Shown: one piece after another, positions 47,976 to 56,931 of the stretch
How positions within the stretch are numbered: the first letter of the stretch is position 1
Layout of the letters: each line of letters begins with the position of its first letter
Origin: Microplitis mediator
Lineage: Eukaryota > Arthropoda > Insecta > Hymenoptera > Braconidae
Assembly (NCBI RefSeq): GCF_029852145.1
Contig: NC_079975.1
Coordinates: forward strand, 8,866,001 to 8,930,000
DNA: 64,000 nt
Reading direction: 5' to 3'
Notes under the pieces: generated by a model
Seen by the model: the letters and a program-made list of their open reading frames with translations, nothing else
Databases searched by the model: none
Told to the model about the DNA's origin: nothing
Made by a program: the position numbers and the translations under genes

Positions 47976-48650
47976 TACACGGAAAAAAGAGCAGTTGAAA
48001 AATTGAACTCATATCTGTATTTATTAAAGTTTCGTATAGTAGTAAAGCGCTGCGGCTCTGAAACTGTAAAAATTACATTCTTATATCAGGCATAACAAAT
48101 ATTTCAGTTTCAAACTCGATATTGTCCAGCTCTTTATAGTAAACAGATTTTATAATTTTGAATTTTATTTTAAAATTAGTTAAAATTACATTTCCGGTCG
48201 TTAATATTACTATTCTGCATAGTAGTGTTCTTCTTAAGATACAGAATTTAAAAATTACAGTGTGAGCTGTGATTTTTCTCAGATCATTTATCATTCTCGA
48301 CAATTGATAACTCACAGTGTAATTTTTATGTTATGAATAAATAAGAGGTATTATTTTAGAAAGCAAAAAATACATCACCAATAAATCTTAATTTTTACAG
48401 TTTCACCTATCAACTATTAATTTTTAAATAAAGCAAGAATTCAAAATAAAAAGTAAATAATACTTTAAAGATTTGTTTAACTAAAATTACATTTTGAACT
48501 GTAAAAATTGCTGCTCAAAATTGTATTAATTTTATTATTATAACAAATTTCTAAAATTATAGTTTAAGCTTTAATGTTTAAAGATTTTTGCCCCCAGGCC
48601 TGTGTTCACTGTAGAAAATGTAATTTTTCAACTGCTTTTTTTTCCATGTA
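47976..48650. repeat. MITE with TACACGGAAAAAAGAGCAGT ends
   Basis: Left TACACGGAAAAAAGAGCAGT then TGAAAAATT; right AATTTTTCAACTGC then TTTTTTTTCCATGTA. The interior has repeated AAAATTACA words. The open frame on the minus strand at 48073-48315 falls wholly inside and is not a gene. Confidence 0.82.
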
Positions 48651-49009
48651 GCATTAGCTTTAAAATAAATAGACTTATGGACAATAAAAAAACAATTATA
48701 GAAATGAAATAAAATAAAATACATTGTGATTAGAATTTTATATCATTTATGAGTTGGAAATTCAAAGCTATGTAAAAATAAAATCCATAAATAAGTTAAT
48801 TTATAATGATATTTATATTCAATGTTTCTTACTGATTTGAACTTATCAATAACTTCAACTAATTTGGCTTAAATTTAAAGAAAAATTTTTAACAGTTGGA
48901 AATTCGTATACTTTTAACAGAAAAGTTAAAGAGTGTTGGAATATATTATTAGATTACTTTGAACTAACTGTGATGCTTACTAACCATTAACTAACCCTCG
49001 CATCCACAG

Positions 49010-49300
49010 CAACAATGTCTACACCTTCAGTAACTCGGCTGTCAACTGCAGTTACGGAAGTAACTAGCGCTCAAGAGATGTGCAAAGATATACATTGCGA
49101 TTTTGAAGCAACTTGTGAACTTGGACCTGACAGGTTTCCTCGGTGCAGTTGCAAGTTCGATTGTGCCTCAATACGACAAGAAAATATGATACCCGTTTGT
49201 GGTAGTGATCTTAAAATTTATTCCTCTATTTGTGCGATGAAGATGGAAGCCTGTCAACGCCAACAAGAGTTACGATTACGACCGCTAGACCTTTGTCAAG
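49010..49300 (+). CDS. Agrn: agrin exon E8: Thr/Ser linker and follistatin/Kazal domain 7
   Basis: Acceptor TCCACAG, donor CAAG|GTTTGA, 291 nt, phase 1 in and out. The first 25 or so residues (TTMSTPSVTRLSTAVTEVTS) are Thr/Ser-rich, the composition of an O-glycosylated spacer. Then come ten cysteines: CKDIHC, CSCKFDC, VCGSDLKIYSSIC and a final DLC. The Kazal core is divergent (CGSDLKIYSS instead of CGSDGxTYxN). The exon ends one residue after the last cysteine. It is the last FS domain before the laminin-EGF pair. The GTTTGA donor is weak but is the only phase-1 GT that joins in frame to E9. Confidence 0.88.
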
Positions 49301-49623
49301 GTTTGAAATTGCTTATACCCTAAATTTGCTTCTATCCTATGTCATATGTCCTTTTTTTTATCTATTATATCCTATATTTATTTAAGAGCTGTCTTTATAT
49401 TTCAACTTAAGCTCAGGAAAATTTATGGTAAAACTTTTCGAAAAAAAAAATGGTAGTAAAAAAAAACTCAGGCTACAGCTTTTACTGAAAATTATAATTT
49501 TCCATTTATTTTAATTTAATATTTACTCGCGTATAATATGAATTGATTTATTTGTTAAGAGTAAAAAAATAAAATGTATGAATATCGATTTATTAATATA
49601 TGATGAATCGAAATGTTTCATAG
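49301..49623 (+). other. intron 8 (323 nt)
   Basis: Phase-1 GT-AG intron, AT-rich with poly-A tracts. No repeat or other feature is seen. Confidence 0.8.
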
Positions 49624-49773
49624 GCATGGAAGTTAAGCCGTGCAATGGTGACACACCCTTGACAGATGACGAAGGTAAAGAATACGACTGTGGAAGTGGC
49701 GTTAATCGACGAGATTGTCCAAGCAATAGTTACTGTCATCAAACCCCACGATTTGCGCGCTGCTGTAAAAAAA
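49624..49773 (+). CDS. Agrn: agrin exon E9: cysteine-rich module before LamEGF
   Basis: Acceptor TTCATAG, donor AAAA|GTATGA, 150 nt, phase 1 in and out. It encodes GMEVKPCNGDTPLTDDEGKE, then YDCGSGVNRRDCPSNSYCH and FARCCKK: six cysteines including a CC pair. This is not an FS or EGF pattern. The CP-x4-YCH-x-TP-x2-ARCC signature resembles small lustrin-type cysteine modules; that comparison is from memory and only suggestive. Vertebrate agrin has no obvious equivalent of the whole segment at this place, so it may be an invertebrate addition. It is separated from E10 by only 95 nt. Confidence 0.85.
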
Positions 49774-49868
49774 GTATGAAAATATTTATGTCAATAATTT
49801 AAAATCTGTCTTGATATTTATTTCTTTTTCGACAATAACTTCTTTCTTTTCTATATATTTTCATAAAG

Positions 49869-50129
49869 ATGAAGGTATTCAAGTTGTCGAATGTATGGAT
49901 TCATGGCACGGATGCTGTCCCGACGGTAAAACCGCCGCTCTTGGTCCTGACAATGCTGGCTGCCCTAGTTTGTGTAATTGCAACAAATTGGGCAGTAGCT
50001 CGGACACTTGCAACCCTGAAACTGGTCAGTGTGATTGCAAGCCCGGTGTAGGCGGTCTTAAGTGTGACCGTTGTATGCCAGGATATTGGGGTTTACCGAA
50101 AATTAGCGAAGGACATCAAGGATGTATTC
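49869..50129 (+). CDS. Agrn: agrin exon E10: agrin-specific Cys segment and laminin-EGF 1
   Basis: Acceptor CATAAAG, donor ATTC|GTAAGG, 261 nt, phase 1 in and out. The first third, ECMDSWHGCCPDGKTAALGP then DNAGCPS, matches the short cysteine motif that precedes the LE domains in vertebrate agrin. It is followed by a complete eight-cysteine laminin-EGF domain: CNCNKLGSSSDTC, ETGQCDCKPGVGGLKCDRC, PGYWG and a final GC. LE domains are rigid spacers in basement-membrane proteins. This exon is the strongest single evidence that the gene is agrin rather than another FS protein. An alternative reading frame of 60 codons overlaps it but is a shadow. Confidence 0.94.
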
Positions 50130-50254
50130 GTAAGGATTTGCTTTGACAATTTAGATACTTAATTAAATATATTAATTTGAAATCGTATCCTGATCAACTT
50201 AATAAAATGGTGAAATCACAGGGTGGTGGACAAAAATACAAAATTAGAATTTAA

Positions 50255-50541
50255 CCCTCAGAGTACACATCTTCGAACAGACCTTCGGAGTACACACGGG
50301 GTCAAATTGACCCCACCACTTTTGAAGAGTTATATCTCAAAAACTATGCATTTTATCGGAATGCAGGTCATGACGTTTTTTGTAGGTAAAACAATTCTCT
50401 TTCGAATACAACTATCATTATTTCGAATTAACTAATTTTTAACGGTGAACAAATTAATTAAAATCAAACCTAACTTGAGAAATATTTTAGGATAAAAAAA
50501 AATTCTGGGGTCAAAGTGACCCCCAGTGTATACTCCAAGGG
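50255..50541. repeat. piggyBac-like MITE with CCCTCAGAGTACAC end
   Basis: Flanked by exact TTAA at 50251-50254 and 50542-50545. Left CCCTCAGAGTACAC, right GTGTATACTCCAAGGG. GGGGTCAAATTGACCCC and GGGGTCAAAGTGACCCCC lie inside. Nested in the outer foldback. Confidence 0.85.
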
Positions 50542-50888
50542 TTAATTTTGACCATACTTTGGACGTTTCGTCCCATTATTGGGACTTCTTCAGCAACTAA
50601 AACAAGTCATTATAAATGATTTACAAAAATTATATAAATAAACAAAACAATTACTTACACAATTACATGGTACAACATAACCAATCACAAATATGATCAC
50701 ATCCTACCTTGATCATGCTAATATGCCAAAAATGCTAATTATTTTTATACCATTAAACAAAATGACGTATCTCTCAAAAACATCTAGTAGACGATAGAAT
50801 TTATATGATCAAGGTTGGATGTGATCATATTTGTAATTGGTTATGTTGTACCATGTGATTGTATAATTAATTGTTTTGTTTATTTATA

Positions 50889-51394
50889 CACTGTAAAAAA
50901 TCACCGGGGTAAGTCCAAGCGGTGTAGGTGTTAAAATCGGCGGTGTTAAATTTCAACACCGAAAGCGTTGTGAAAATAACGCCGCCGCCGGTGTAAATAT
51001 TCTGTACCGGTGTTGAAAAAAATTCCTCGGTGTTAAAATAATGCCGCCGCCGGTGTAGATATTCTTTACCGGTGTTAAAATATTTTACTTTGTGAATATT
51101 TTTACATACTCGATCACTATATTTGTTAATAAATGATATTTTTTATTAATTTTCATAAAGAACTGACATTTTTTGTGTTTTACAATCTTTAAAGTTAATA
51201 CTCCAAGCGGACGCAGTTTACCCCGCTTTTACACCGGTATTACTCCGCTTTTATACCGGTTACCCCGATTTTATACCGGTTTTACACCGGTATTTTAACA
51301 CCGCCGAATTACTCCTCCTACAACGGTGTAATTTCATTTTAACACCGGGCGGAGTTAAAATGAGTCCATTTTTAACACCGCTCTTTTTACAGTG
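50889..51394. repeat. CACTGTAAAAA MITE (CGGTGTTAAA family), nested
   Basis: Ends CACTGTAAAAAAT and CTCTTTTTACAGTG flanked by TATA on both sides. The interior is made of CGGTGTTAAAA, GCCGCCGGTGTA and TTTTACACCGG words. A related copy is at 63025-63559. Confidence 0.85.
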
Positions 51395-51598
51395 TATAAG
51401 TTTTGTAAATCATTTATAATGACTTGTTTTAGTTGCTGAAGAAGTCCCAATAAAGGGACGAAACTTCCAATGTATGGTCAAAATTAAATTCTAACTTTGT
51501 ATTATTGTCCACCTCCCTATGATTTTACCATACTTAATTAAAAGTCAACATTTTTTTAATTATCTTTATTTTTTATTTATACTTTTTACTTTTGTTAG

Positions 51599-51745
51599 CT
51601 TGTGGCTGTTCACTTTTTGGCTCAGTCAGGGAAGATTGCGAGCAAATGACCGGACGTTGCGTTTGCAAGCCCGAAATTCAGGGACAAAAATGTACTATTT
51701 GTACAGATCATAATAAAATACTCACACCTTCGGGCTGTTATGCAG
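51599..51745 (+). CDS. Agrn: agrin exon E11: laminin-EGF 2
   Basis: Acceptor TTGTTAG, donor GCAG|GTAATG, 147 nt, phase 1 in and out. It encodes PCGCSLFGSVREDCEQMTGR, then CVCKPEIQGQKCTIC and PSGC: eight cysteines, one complete LE domain. EDCEQMTG and CKP-x6-KC are very close to the second LE domain of vertebrate agrin. The usual GY-x-G segment after C7 is replaced by TDHNKILTPSG, as in other agrins where this loop is atypical. It joins E10 through a codon for Pro. Confidence 0.94.
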
Positions 51746-53223
51746 GTAATGTAAAAAAAAATTACAACTCGAGGTATTATCGTATAAAATTATCGATGTA
51801 ATATTTTATTTTATTTTAAATGCAGATTTTTATTTTTTTTTCTTCTACAAAAAAAAAAAAACTTAAAAATTGAAATTTCCTCTTTCTACTTTAATGCAAA
51901 TCTACAGTCGGAATTATTTTTTTTATTTTTCGGTAGTAAAAAAATACTTATTTTTTTTTTAAGTTTTTATCAGTAGAATATATTTGAATCCATAATCTCT
52001 TATTGACCTTAATTCTATATTGTTTTATTAAAAAAGTATATGAAATAAAGGTACCATATTTTTAAACCTTGTAAATAATTTAACAGAATTTTTTTTAGTT
52101 TAAATATTCTCCCGATATCCGCGTTACGATGCATGAATCTCATGTGTTAAAATATTTTTTATTAATCTTCTTATATTTAAATATTTAAAATATATAAAAA
52201 ACCAAATATTTATGATTTAAATAAAATCTCACATGTAAAAATAAGATTTATTTTTATAAAAAAATCTGATAATAAATAATTAAATTATAAAACCTTAATA
52301 TAAATTTATACATAGCAGCGTTTTTTTTTATCATGTAAATTATTATCAAGTTAAAATAAAATATTAAAAATACTGTTAATACATGAGGTCATTTTTTTAT
52401 AGCGCACATTTACTTGAATTTTAAATTCTTAAAAGCATTTAAATTAATTAATCAATTAGGTCAAACAATTTAGAACAACTTTTCTGTATATAAATTTTTA
52501 ATTTTATTAAAACTAAATATACATCAATTTTTCAGAATTTAAAACCGTATTCAATTACGGGTAAATTAAAATTAACAGAACATTATTAATTCACACTGAA
52601 TACTTTATTGTTATATCAGATATTTAAAAATTTAAGGAAAGAAAAAATCCACTAATTATTTTCTCTCATTTTTTATTAATAAAAATTTTAAGCAGAATAT
52701 ATTAATAATTAACAAAAACTCATTTTTACACAATTAAATTTTTATTTCTTATAATTCGAATAAATTTAATTACAATAAAAAATTGAAAGTGAATTCGGAG
52801 TGATTACGGATTTTATTTAAATCCGAATTCACTTCGTCATTTGGAGTTCCAGAGTTTAAAAAAAAATCATTCTGTATACGGAGTAAATAGAGAGTTTGTT
52901 TTTTCAACGGAGTGATTTCGGAGTGATGTGAATCTTATTTAAAACCACATCCACTCCGATTCGAAGTTTTAATATTAAAATGAACTCCTTTTAGGAGTTA
53001 ATTTCGGGAAGGTATCAATTGCCGCCATTGTTTTTTCTGAATGTATTAAATGCCTACTATATTTTTTCGTACATTACAAATGCTTACTGCTTAATTTCTT
53101 ACTGCTCAGTTGCCTACTAAAATTTTTTTTTTACGGTTATATTGCCTACATAAATACAAATACATAATTTGATTGCATAAAAAAATTATTGCACTGTTCT
53201 ATTGCCTATTTGAAAATAATTCA

Positions 53224-53446
53224 TGCATAGAAAAAAATTGTAGTTCCTCTAACCACAATATTGTAGTAAAACATTTGTAGTTGCGAGTACTCCAATATGT
53301 AGTAGAGGATACTACATAGATAGTACTGACTTTATTACAAGTGAGGTTGAGGTTATTCCAAGTTGGAGTTTGCATTTCTTCACTCCAACTTGTAGTAACC
53401 TCAACTACAGCTGCTGTTGCAGCAACTACTATTTTTTTCCATGTGA
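53224..53446. repeat. nested MITE with GCATAGAAAAAAATTGTAGT end
   Basis: Left GCATAGAAAAAAATTGTAGT and right ACTACTATTTTTTTCCATG are inverted. The interior is TAGTA/TACTAC-rich. Confidence 0.75.
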
Positions 53447-53496
53447 TATTCAATTGATTATTATTCAACTGTGAACCCAAATCAACGAAATACCTA

Positions 53497-54046
53497 CACT
53501 CAGAAAATTGAATAATCGAAAGTACTATCTACTTATGGTAAGATTTCTACCAATAATCCAATAGTAGTGAATATTATCTAGATGATTGTATAAATAATCT
53601 AGATTGTAATATTCATCATGTTTATAATAATTGTTACAATCCTGTATGTTAACTAGAGTTAATTATTATTATTATTCTAAATAGTTATATTTATAATCCA
53701 GATGGTAACAGTTACCATCAGAAATTATAATAGTTACCATTCTGATAGTAACTGCTACGAAATTTATTACAGAAGTAAATATTATCATCCTGATGGTAAT
53801 TATTACCATCCTGATAGTAATTGTTATCATCCTGATGGTAACTGTTATCATCCTGATGGTAACTGTTACCATCTTAATAGTAACTGCTACGAAATTTATT
53901 GCAGAAGTTATTATCCAATAATTATTAATTCTATTAAAAAAAATTCTAACACTAACTATTTTTGCATTGAAAAACGTTCCAATTATTCTAGATGATCGGA
54001 ATTAAAAATTTAGCTTAATAACCACAATTACTTAATTTTCTGAGTA
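53497..54046. repeat. nested MITE with CACTCAGAAAATTG end and minisatellite core
   Basis: Left CACTCAGAAAATTGAATAAT, right TTAATTTTCTGAGT. The core at 53700-53880 is an array of 21-bp units such as CATCCTGATGGTAACTGTTA, each nearly self-complementary. Confidence 0.82.
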
Positions 54047-54056
54047 TAATTAATGT

Positions 54057-54431
54057 AGATAAGCTCCTGATTTTACTGAGAAAATCAAGTACTCGAGAAA
54101 TTCTTAATATTTAAAACCGATCACTTGAGAAAAAAAAATACGGTTGATCTGTAAAATATTAGAACCGCGGTAGTCTTCACAATAGTATAACTCGCCTGGT
54201 CCATAATAAGACACTGGGTTGAATTTCATTATCGATGCAGGGAATGATTTGAACAGGTCATTAATTTCTGATAGAAAACTCTGTCAAGTTTTCCAGTTAC
54301 TATCGTGAAGACTACCGTGGTTCTGATATTTTCCAGATCAGCTGTGTTTTTTTTCTCTCAAGTTATCGGTTTTAAATATTAAGAATTTCTCCTCAAGTAG
54401 TTGATTTTCTCAGCAAAATCAGGAGCTTATC
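54057..54431. repeat. nested foldback with GATAAGCTCCTGATTTT end
   Basis: Left GATAAGCTCCTGATTTTACT, right ATTTTGCTGAGAAAATC-type arm reversed and ending CAGGAGCTTATC. Arms extend over more than 100 nt, including CGCGGTAGTCTTCAC and GTGAAGACTACCGTGG. Confidence 0.82.
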
Positions 54432-54563
54432 CACAGTAATCAGGTATTTCTTTGATTTGGATGCACAGTTGTATAGTAATCAATTGAATATCATGAATTA
54501 TTTTCAAGTAAGCAATAGAACAGTGCAATAATTTTTTTATGCAATTAAATTACATGTTTTAAC

Positions 54564-54762
54564 GATCCTGAAGTTAGCAGACAGTTACGAATTTTCGGAT
54601 TTTTTTTTCAACAAATAAATTACAAAAAAAAAAAACTAAAAATATACACATGTAGAAAATTTAATAAACTATAGGTGCAATTTTTCAAAATATTTTTTTT
54701 TTTATAGTTAATCGTTTTTAAAAAAATTCAGAAACTGTCAGACGTCTGCTAACTTCAGTATC
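54564..54762. repeat. nested foldback, second copy of the 34214-34402 family
   Basis: Left GATCCTGAAGTTAGCAGACA, right GACGTCTGCTAACTTCAGTATC. The matching interior includes CAACAAATAAATTAC and ATACACATGTAGAAAATT. Confidence 0.78.
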
Positions 54763-55090
54763 ATCATGTTTTATATCCATGTAAGAAATAGAACCGTAGA
54801 AAAAAAATTTTAGTCGGCAACTGAGTAGTAAGAAATTGAGCAATGAGCATTTGTAATGTATGAAAAAATAATGTAGGCAACTGATGTCTTCCCGTAAATT
54901 TCACTCTGAACCGGAATTTCAATATTAAATTAAATTTCCCTTCGGAGTGAATTAAATAAATAGACAATCATCTGCTCTTCATTCACTTCGGATTTACTCC
55001 GCTAATTTTTTACAGTATACAAATTTACTTTTTTAAAATATAAATTAAAGTATTAAGTGCATAATTATAAATTAAAATGTAAAATTTCAG

Positions 55091-55327
55091 TGGACGCAAG
55101 CCCAATAATAGCAACAAATTGTAACGAACTTGAATGTTATTCTGGCGGACATTGTTCTGAAATTGGTAGCCTTCATTGCGAATGTCCGTCAGTATGCCCA
55201 GAAGATTTACCAGCCGTACCAGTTTGCGGAAGTGATGGACAAACATATGACAATGAATGTGAATTGCGTCTATATGCCTGTCGTCATCAAGCAGACGTTG
55301 TGACTCAAGCCTTCGGGCACTGCAGAG
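55091..55327 (+). CDS. Agrn: agrin exon E12: follistatin/Kazal domain 8
   Basis: Acceptor AATTTCAG, donor AGAG|GTGGGT, 237 nt, phase 1 in and out. After a short lead (VDASPIIATN) come ten cysteines: CNELEC, CECPSVC, VCGSDGQTYDNEC and a final GHC. Its place, directly after two LE domains, is that of the last FS domain of vertebrate agrin, which there precedes the SEA domain. The open frame runs on past the donor to 55380, but the downstream codons show no domain continuation and the GT donor matches the phase of E13. Confidence 0.92.
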
Positions 55328-55868
55328 GTGGGTTCACTGAGCGTTCACCTTATATGCCGCTTTACATCCTTCGTTACTGAGAAAGACAACTTGGCTAAAT
55401 GCACATACTCAAGATTTAATGATATACTTTATTATTATAACAAGTACTATAAATGTAGATAAAGATAAAACGGCTGAAAACACACAATTATTAAGTGAAT
55501 TAATAATATTTAATCAACTCTTAAAGTAAATGTAATTGTTAATACATAAATTTGTATAATTTAAACAGACATTCAGTGAGTGAGTGGGCAACAGTTTAAT
55601 GATAATTTAATTATCTCAACGATACGGTTGTAATTTAATACAATGATAATAAAATTTATGAAGTTTGTATAAATATTTTAGTAGAATTCTTCCCAACCAT
55701 CTAAGAAAGATGACGTAACATTATTCCTTATGTTACTTAATCAAATTTACCCTTCAACTGGCGTATAGAGCGTCGCATAAATTATCTACATCTTTGAAAA
55801 TTTTTTTTACTTTTTCTTTTCATTCATTTTTTTTTTTTTTTAAATGACAATAAATTTTAGTAACGAAT

Positions 55869-56931
55869 ACCCGTGTGAAAAAATTTTTATTCATAATGAA
55901 TTTAGATCTAAATTTCATGACGAAACTCAGATCGTGATACAAATATCGCGTGCCAAATGCCAAAAGGGCGTATAATTTTTTTTTGTGCCAATCGTTTTGT
56001 AGACATGTTTTAAGCCTAAAAATAAAAAAAAAATTTCCAAAGCCAAAAGGGCGTATGTCTCAAATACTAGCTCTCCACCATACGCTCCGCATGGCGTTGA
56101 ATATAAGAACGAATATTGAACTTTATTATCTCTAGCTTATAATTATTAATTATTTGGGAATTTCCTAGTTGATTAGAAATTAAAGTTGATGATTATTTTA
56201 ATTTCATTCGACTGTCCAAGATGATGAAAAATTAAAGTTACTACCATCGAAAATGTTGACTTTTTCAAAATTTTTTTTCATACAAACTTCCCCGGACAAT
56301 TTTGAAGACTGTTTTTAGGAATTTTTAAAAATCCTGATTTTTTTTTACACGCCCTTTTGGCTTGAGACCGACAATGTCCTAAAGCCAAAAGGACGTACAT
56401 CTTAAGATACGCCTTTTTGGCGTTAGTAAGTCAAAAATTTTTTTTCTGATCTTTACGTTTCGAGCGATTCTAAAAAGAATGGCAAAAAAAAATTTTTTAT
56501 ACGCCCTTATGGCATTTGGCACGCGATATAACTTTATCATTAATTTGTAACAACATAACTTTAATCACGACAAAATTATGATTCAGTCAAATTTTCATCC
56601 AAGTGATCCGAAGTTAATTCATTAAATCAATTTTACAATCGAAACTTACTTACGTAAATCAAGTACTTGATATAAGAAATTTATTGGTAATTCCTGAATC
56701 GATAAATTTAACAAAAGGTTTAATTCAGTAAAAATTCAGTCAAGTTTCTATCCAAGTCATCCCAAGTCCAATACAAAGACGTAATAAATTAATTTTATAA
56801 TTGATACGGATTTACGAGACGAAAAGTTGGAGTAAATTCATGATCAAAGTCATATTTGTGTCGCGATCTGAGTTTCGTCATGAAATTAAAATCTGAATTC
56901 ATTATGAATAAAAGGTTTTTTTATACGAGTA
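55869..56931 (+). repeat. TACTCGTGTAAAAA MITE, interrupted copy
   Basis: Matches 20637-21106 on both sides of a 587-bp insertion (55943-56529). The shared sequence includes ATTCATGATCAAAGTCATAT and AGTCAAGTTTCTATCCAAGT. Confidence 0.83.
55943..56529. repeat. nested TIR element with ATCGCGTGCCAAATGCCAAA end
   Basis: Left ATCGCGTGCCAAATGCCAAA then AGGGCGTATAA; right TTATACGCCCTTATGGCATT then TGGCACGCGAT. The interior repeats GCCAAAAGGGCGTA words in both orientations. The intact copy at 20637-21106 lacks it. Confidence 0.85.

Larger units (their letters stand above)
47617..49009 (+). other. intron 7 (1.4 kb)
   Basis: Phase-1 GT-AG intron. It holds a hairpin at 47804-47942 and a TIR element at 47976-48650. 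The rest is AT-rich with nothing I can identify. Confidence 0.8.
50207..51532. repeat. large foldback element with two nested elements
   Basis: Outer arms start GGTGAAATCACAGGGTGGTG and end with the near complement (CACCTCCCTATGATTTTACC). GGACGTTTCGTCCCATTATT and AATAAAGGGACGAAACTTCC also face each other. Removing 50255-50541 and 50889-51394 restores a continuous palindrome. Confidence 0.85.
50130..51598 (+). other. intron 10 (1.5 kb), almost entirely a nested transposon
   Basis: Phase-1 GT-AG intron between the two LamEGF exons. About 1.33 kb of its 1.47 kb is the nested foldback element 50207-51532. Only short flanks with the splice sites remain as non-repeat sequence. Confidence 0.8.
53008..54893. 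repeat. foldback element with CGGGAAG ends, host to several insertions
   Basis: Ends CGGGAAGGTATCAATTGC and GCAACTGATGTCTTCCCG. The inner arms TTATTGCACTGTTCTATTGC and its complement (GCAATAGAACAGTGCAATAA) face each other at about 53183 and 54515. Between the arms lie the elements 53224-53446, 53497-54046, 54057-54431 and 54564-54762. Confidence 0.8.
52786..55017 (-). repeat. CACTGTAAAAA MITE (GGAGTGA family), interrupted by a nest
   Basis: Left part 52786-53007 and right part 54894-55017 together match 35053-35361 in the same orientation, ending TAATTTTTTACAGTA. The 1.9 kb between them are other elements. A stretch of about 50 bp seems present on both sides of the break, which could be a duplication. 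Confidence 0.78.
51746..55090 (+). other. intron 11 (3.3 kb)
   Basis: Phase-1 GT-AG intron. From 51800 to about 52780 it is plain AT-rich sequence with nothing identifiable. From 52786 to 55017 it is a multi-layer nest of MITE-like elements, listed separately. The acceptor AATTTCAG follows directly. Confidence 0.8.

Noticed and set aside
53702..53995. Open frame with a repeating YHPDGNC-like peptide, as in a repetitive secreted protein
   Set aside because: It is produced by the 21-bp near-palindromic units inside a nested MITE. The minus strand has a matching repetitive frame, and there are no splice or start signals. A 21-bp unit keeps any frame open by chance once one unit is open.
55057..55380. 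E12 as a single-exon 107-codon gene
   Set aside because: The frame begins before a good acceptor and extends past a good donor. The ten-cysteine domain is confined to 55091-55327 and the phases match the neighbouring agrin exons.
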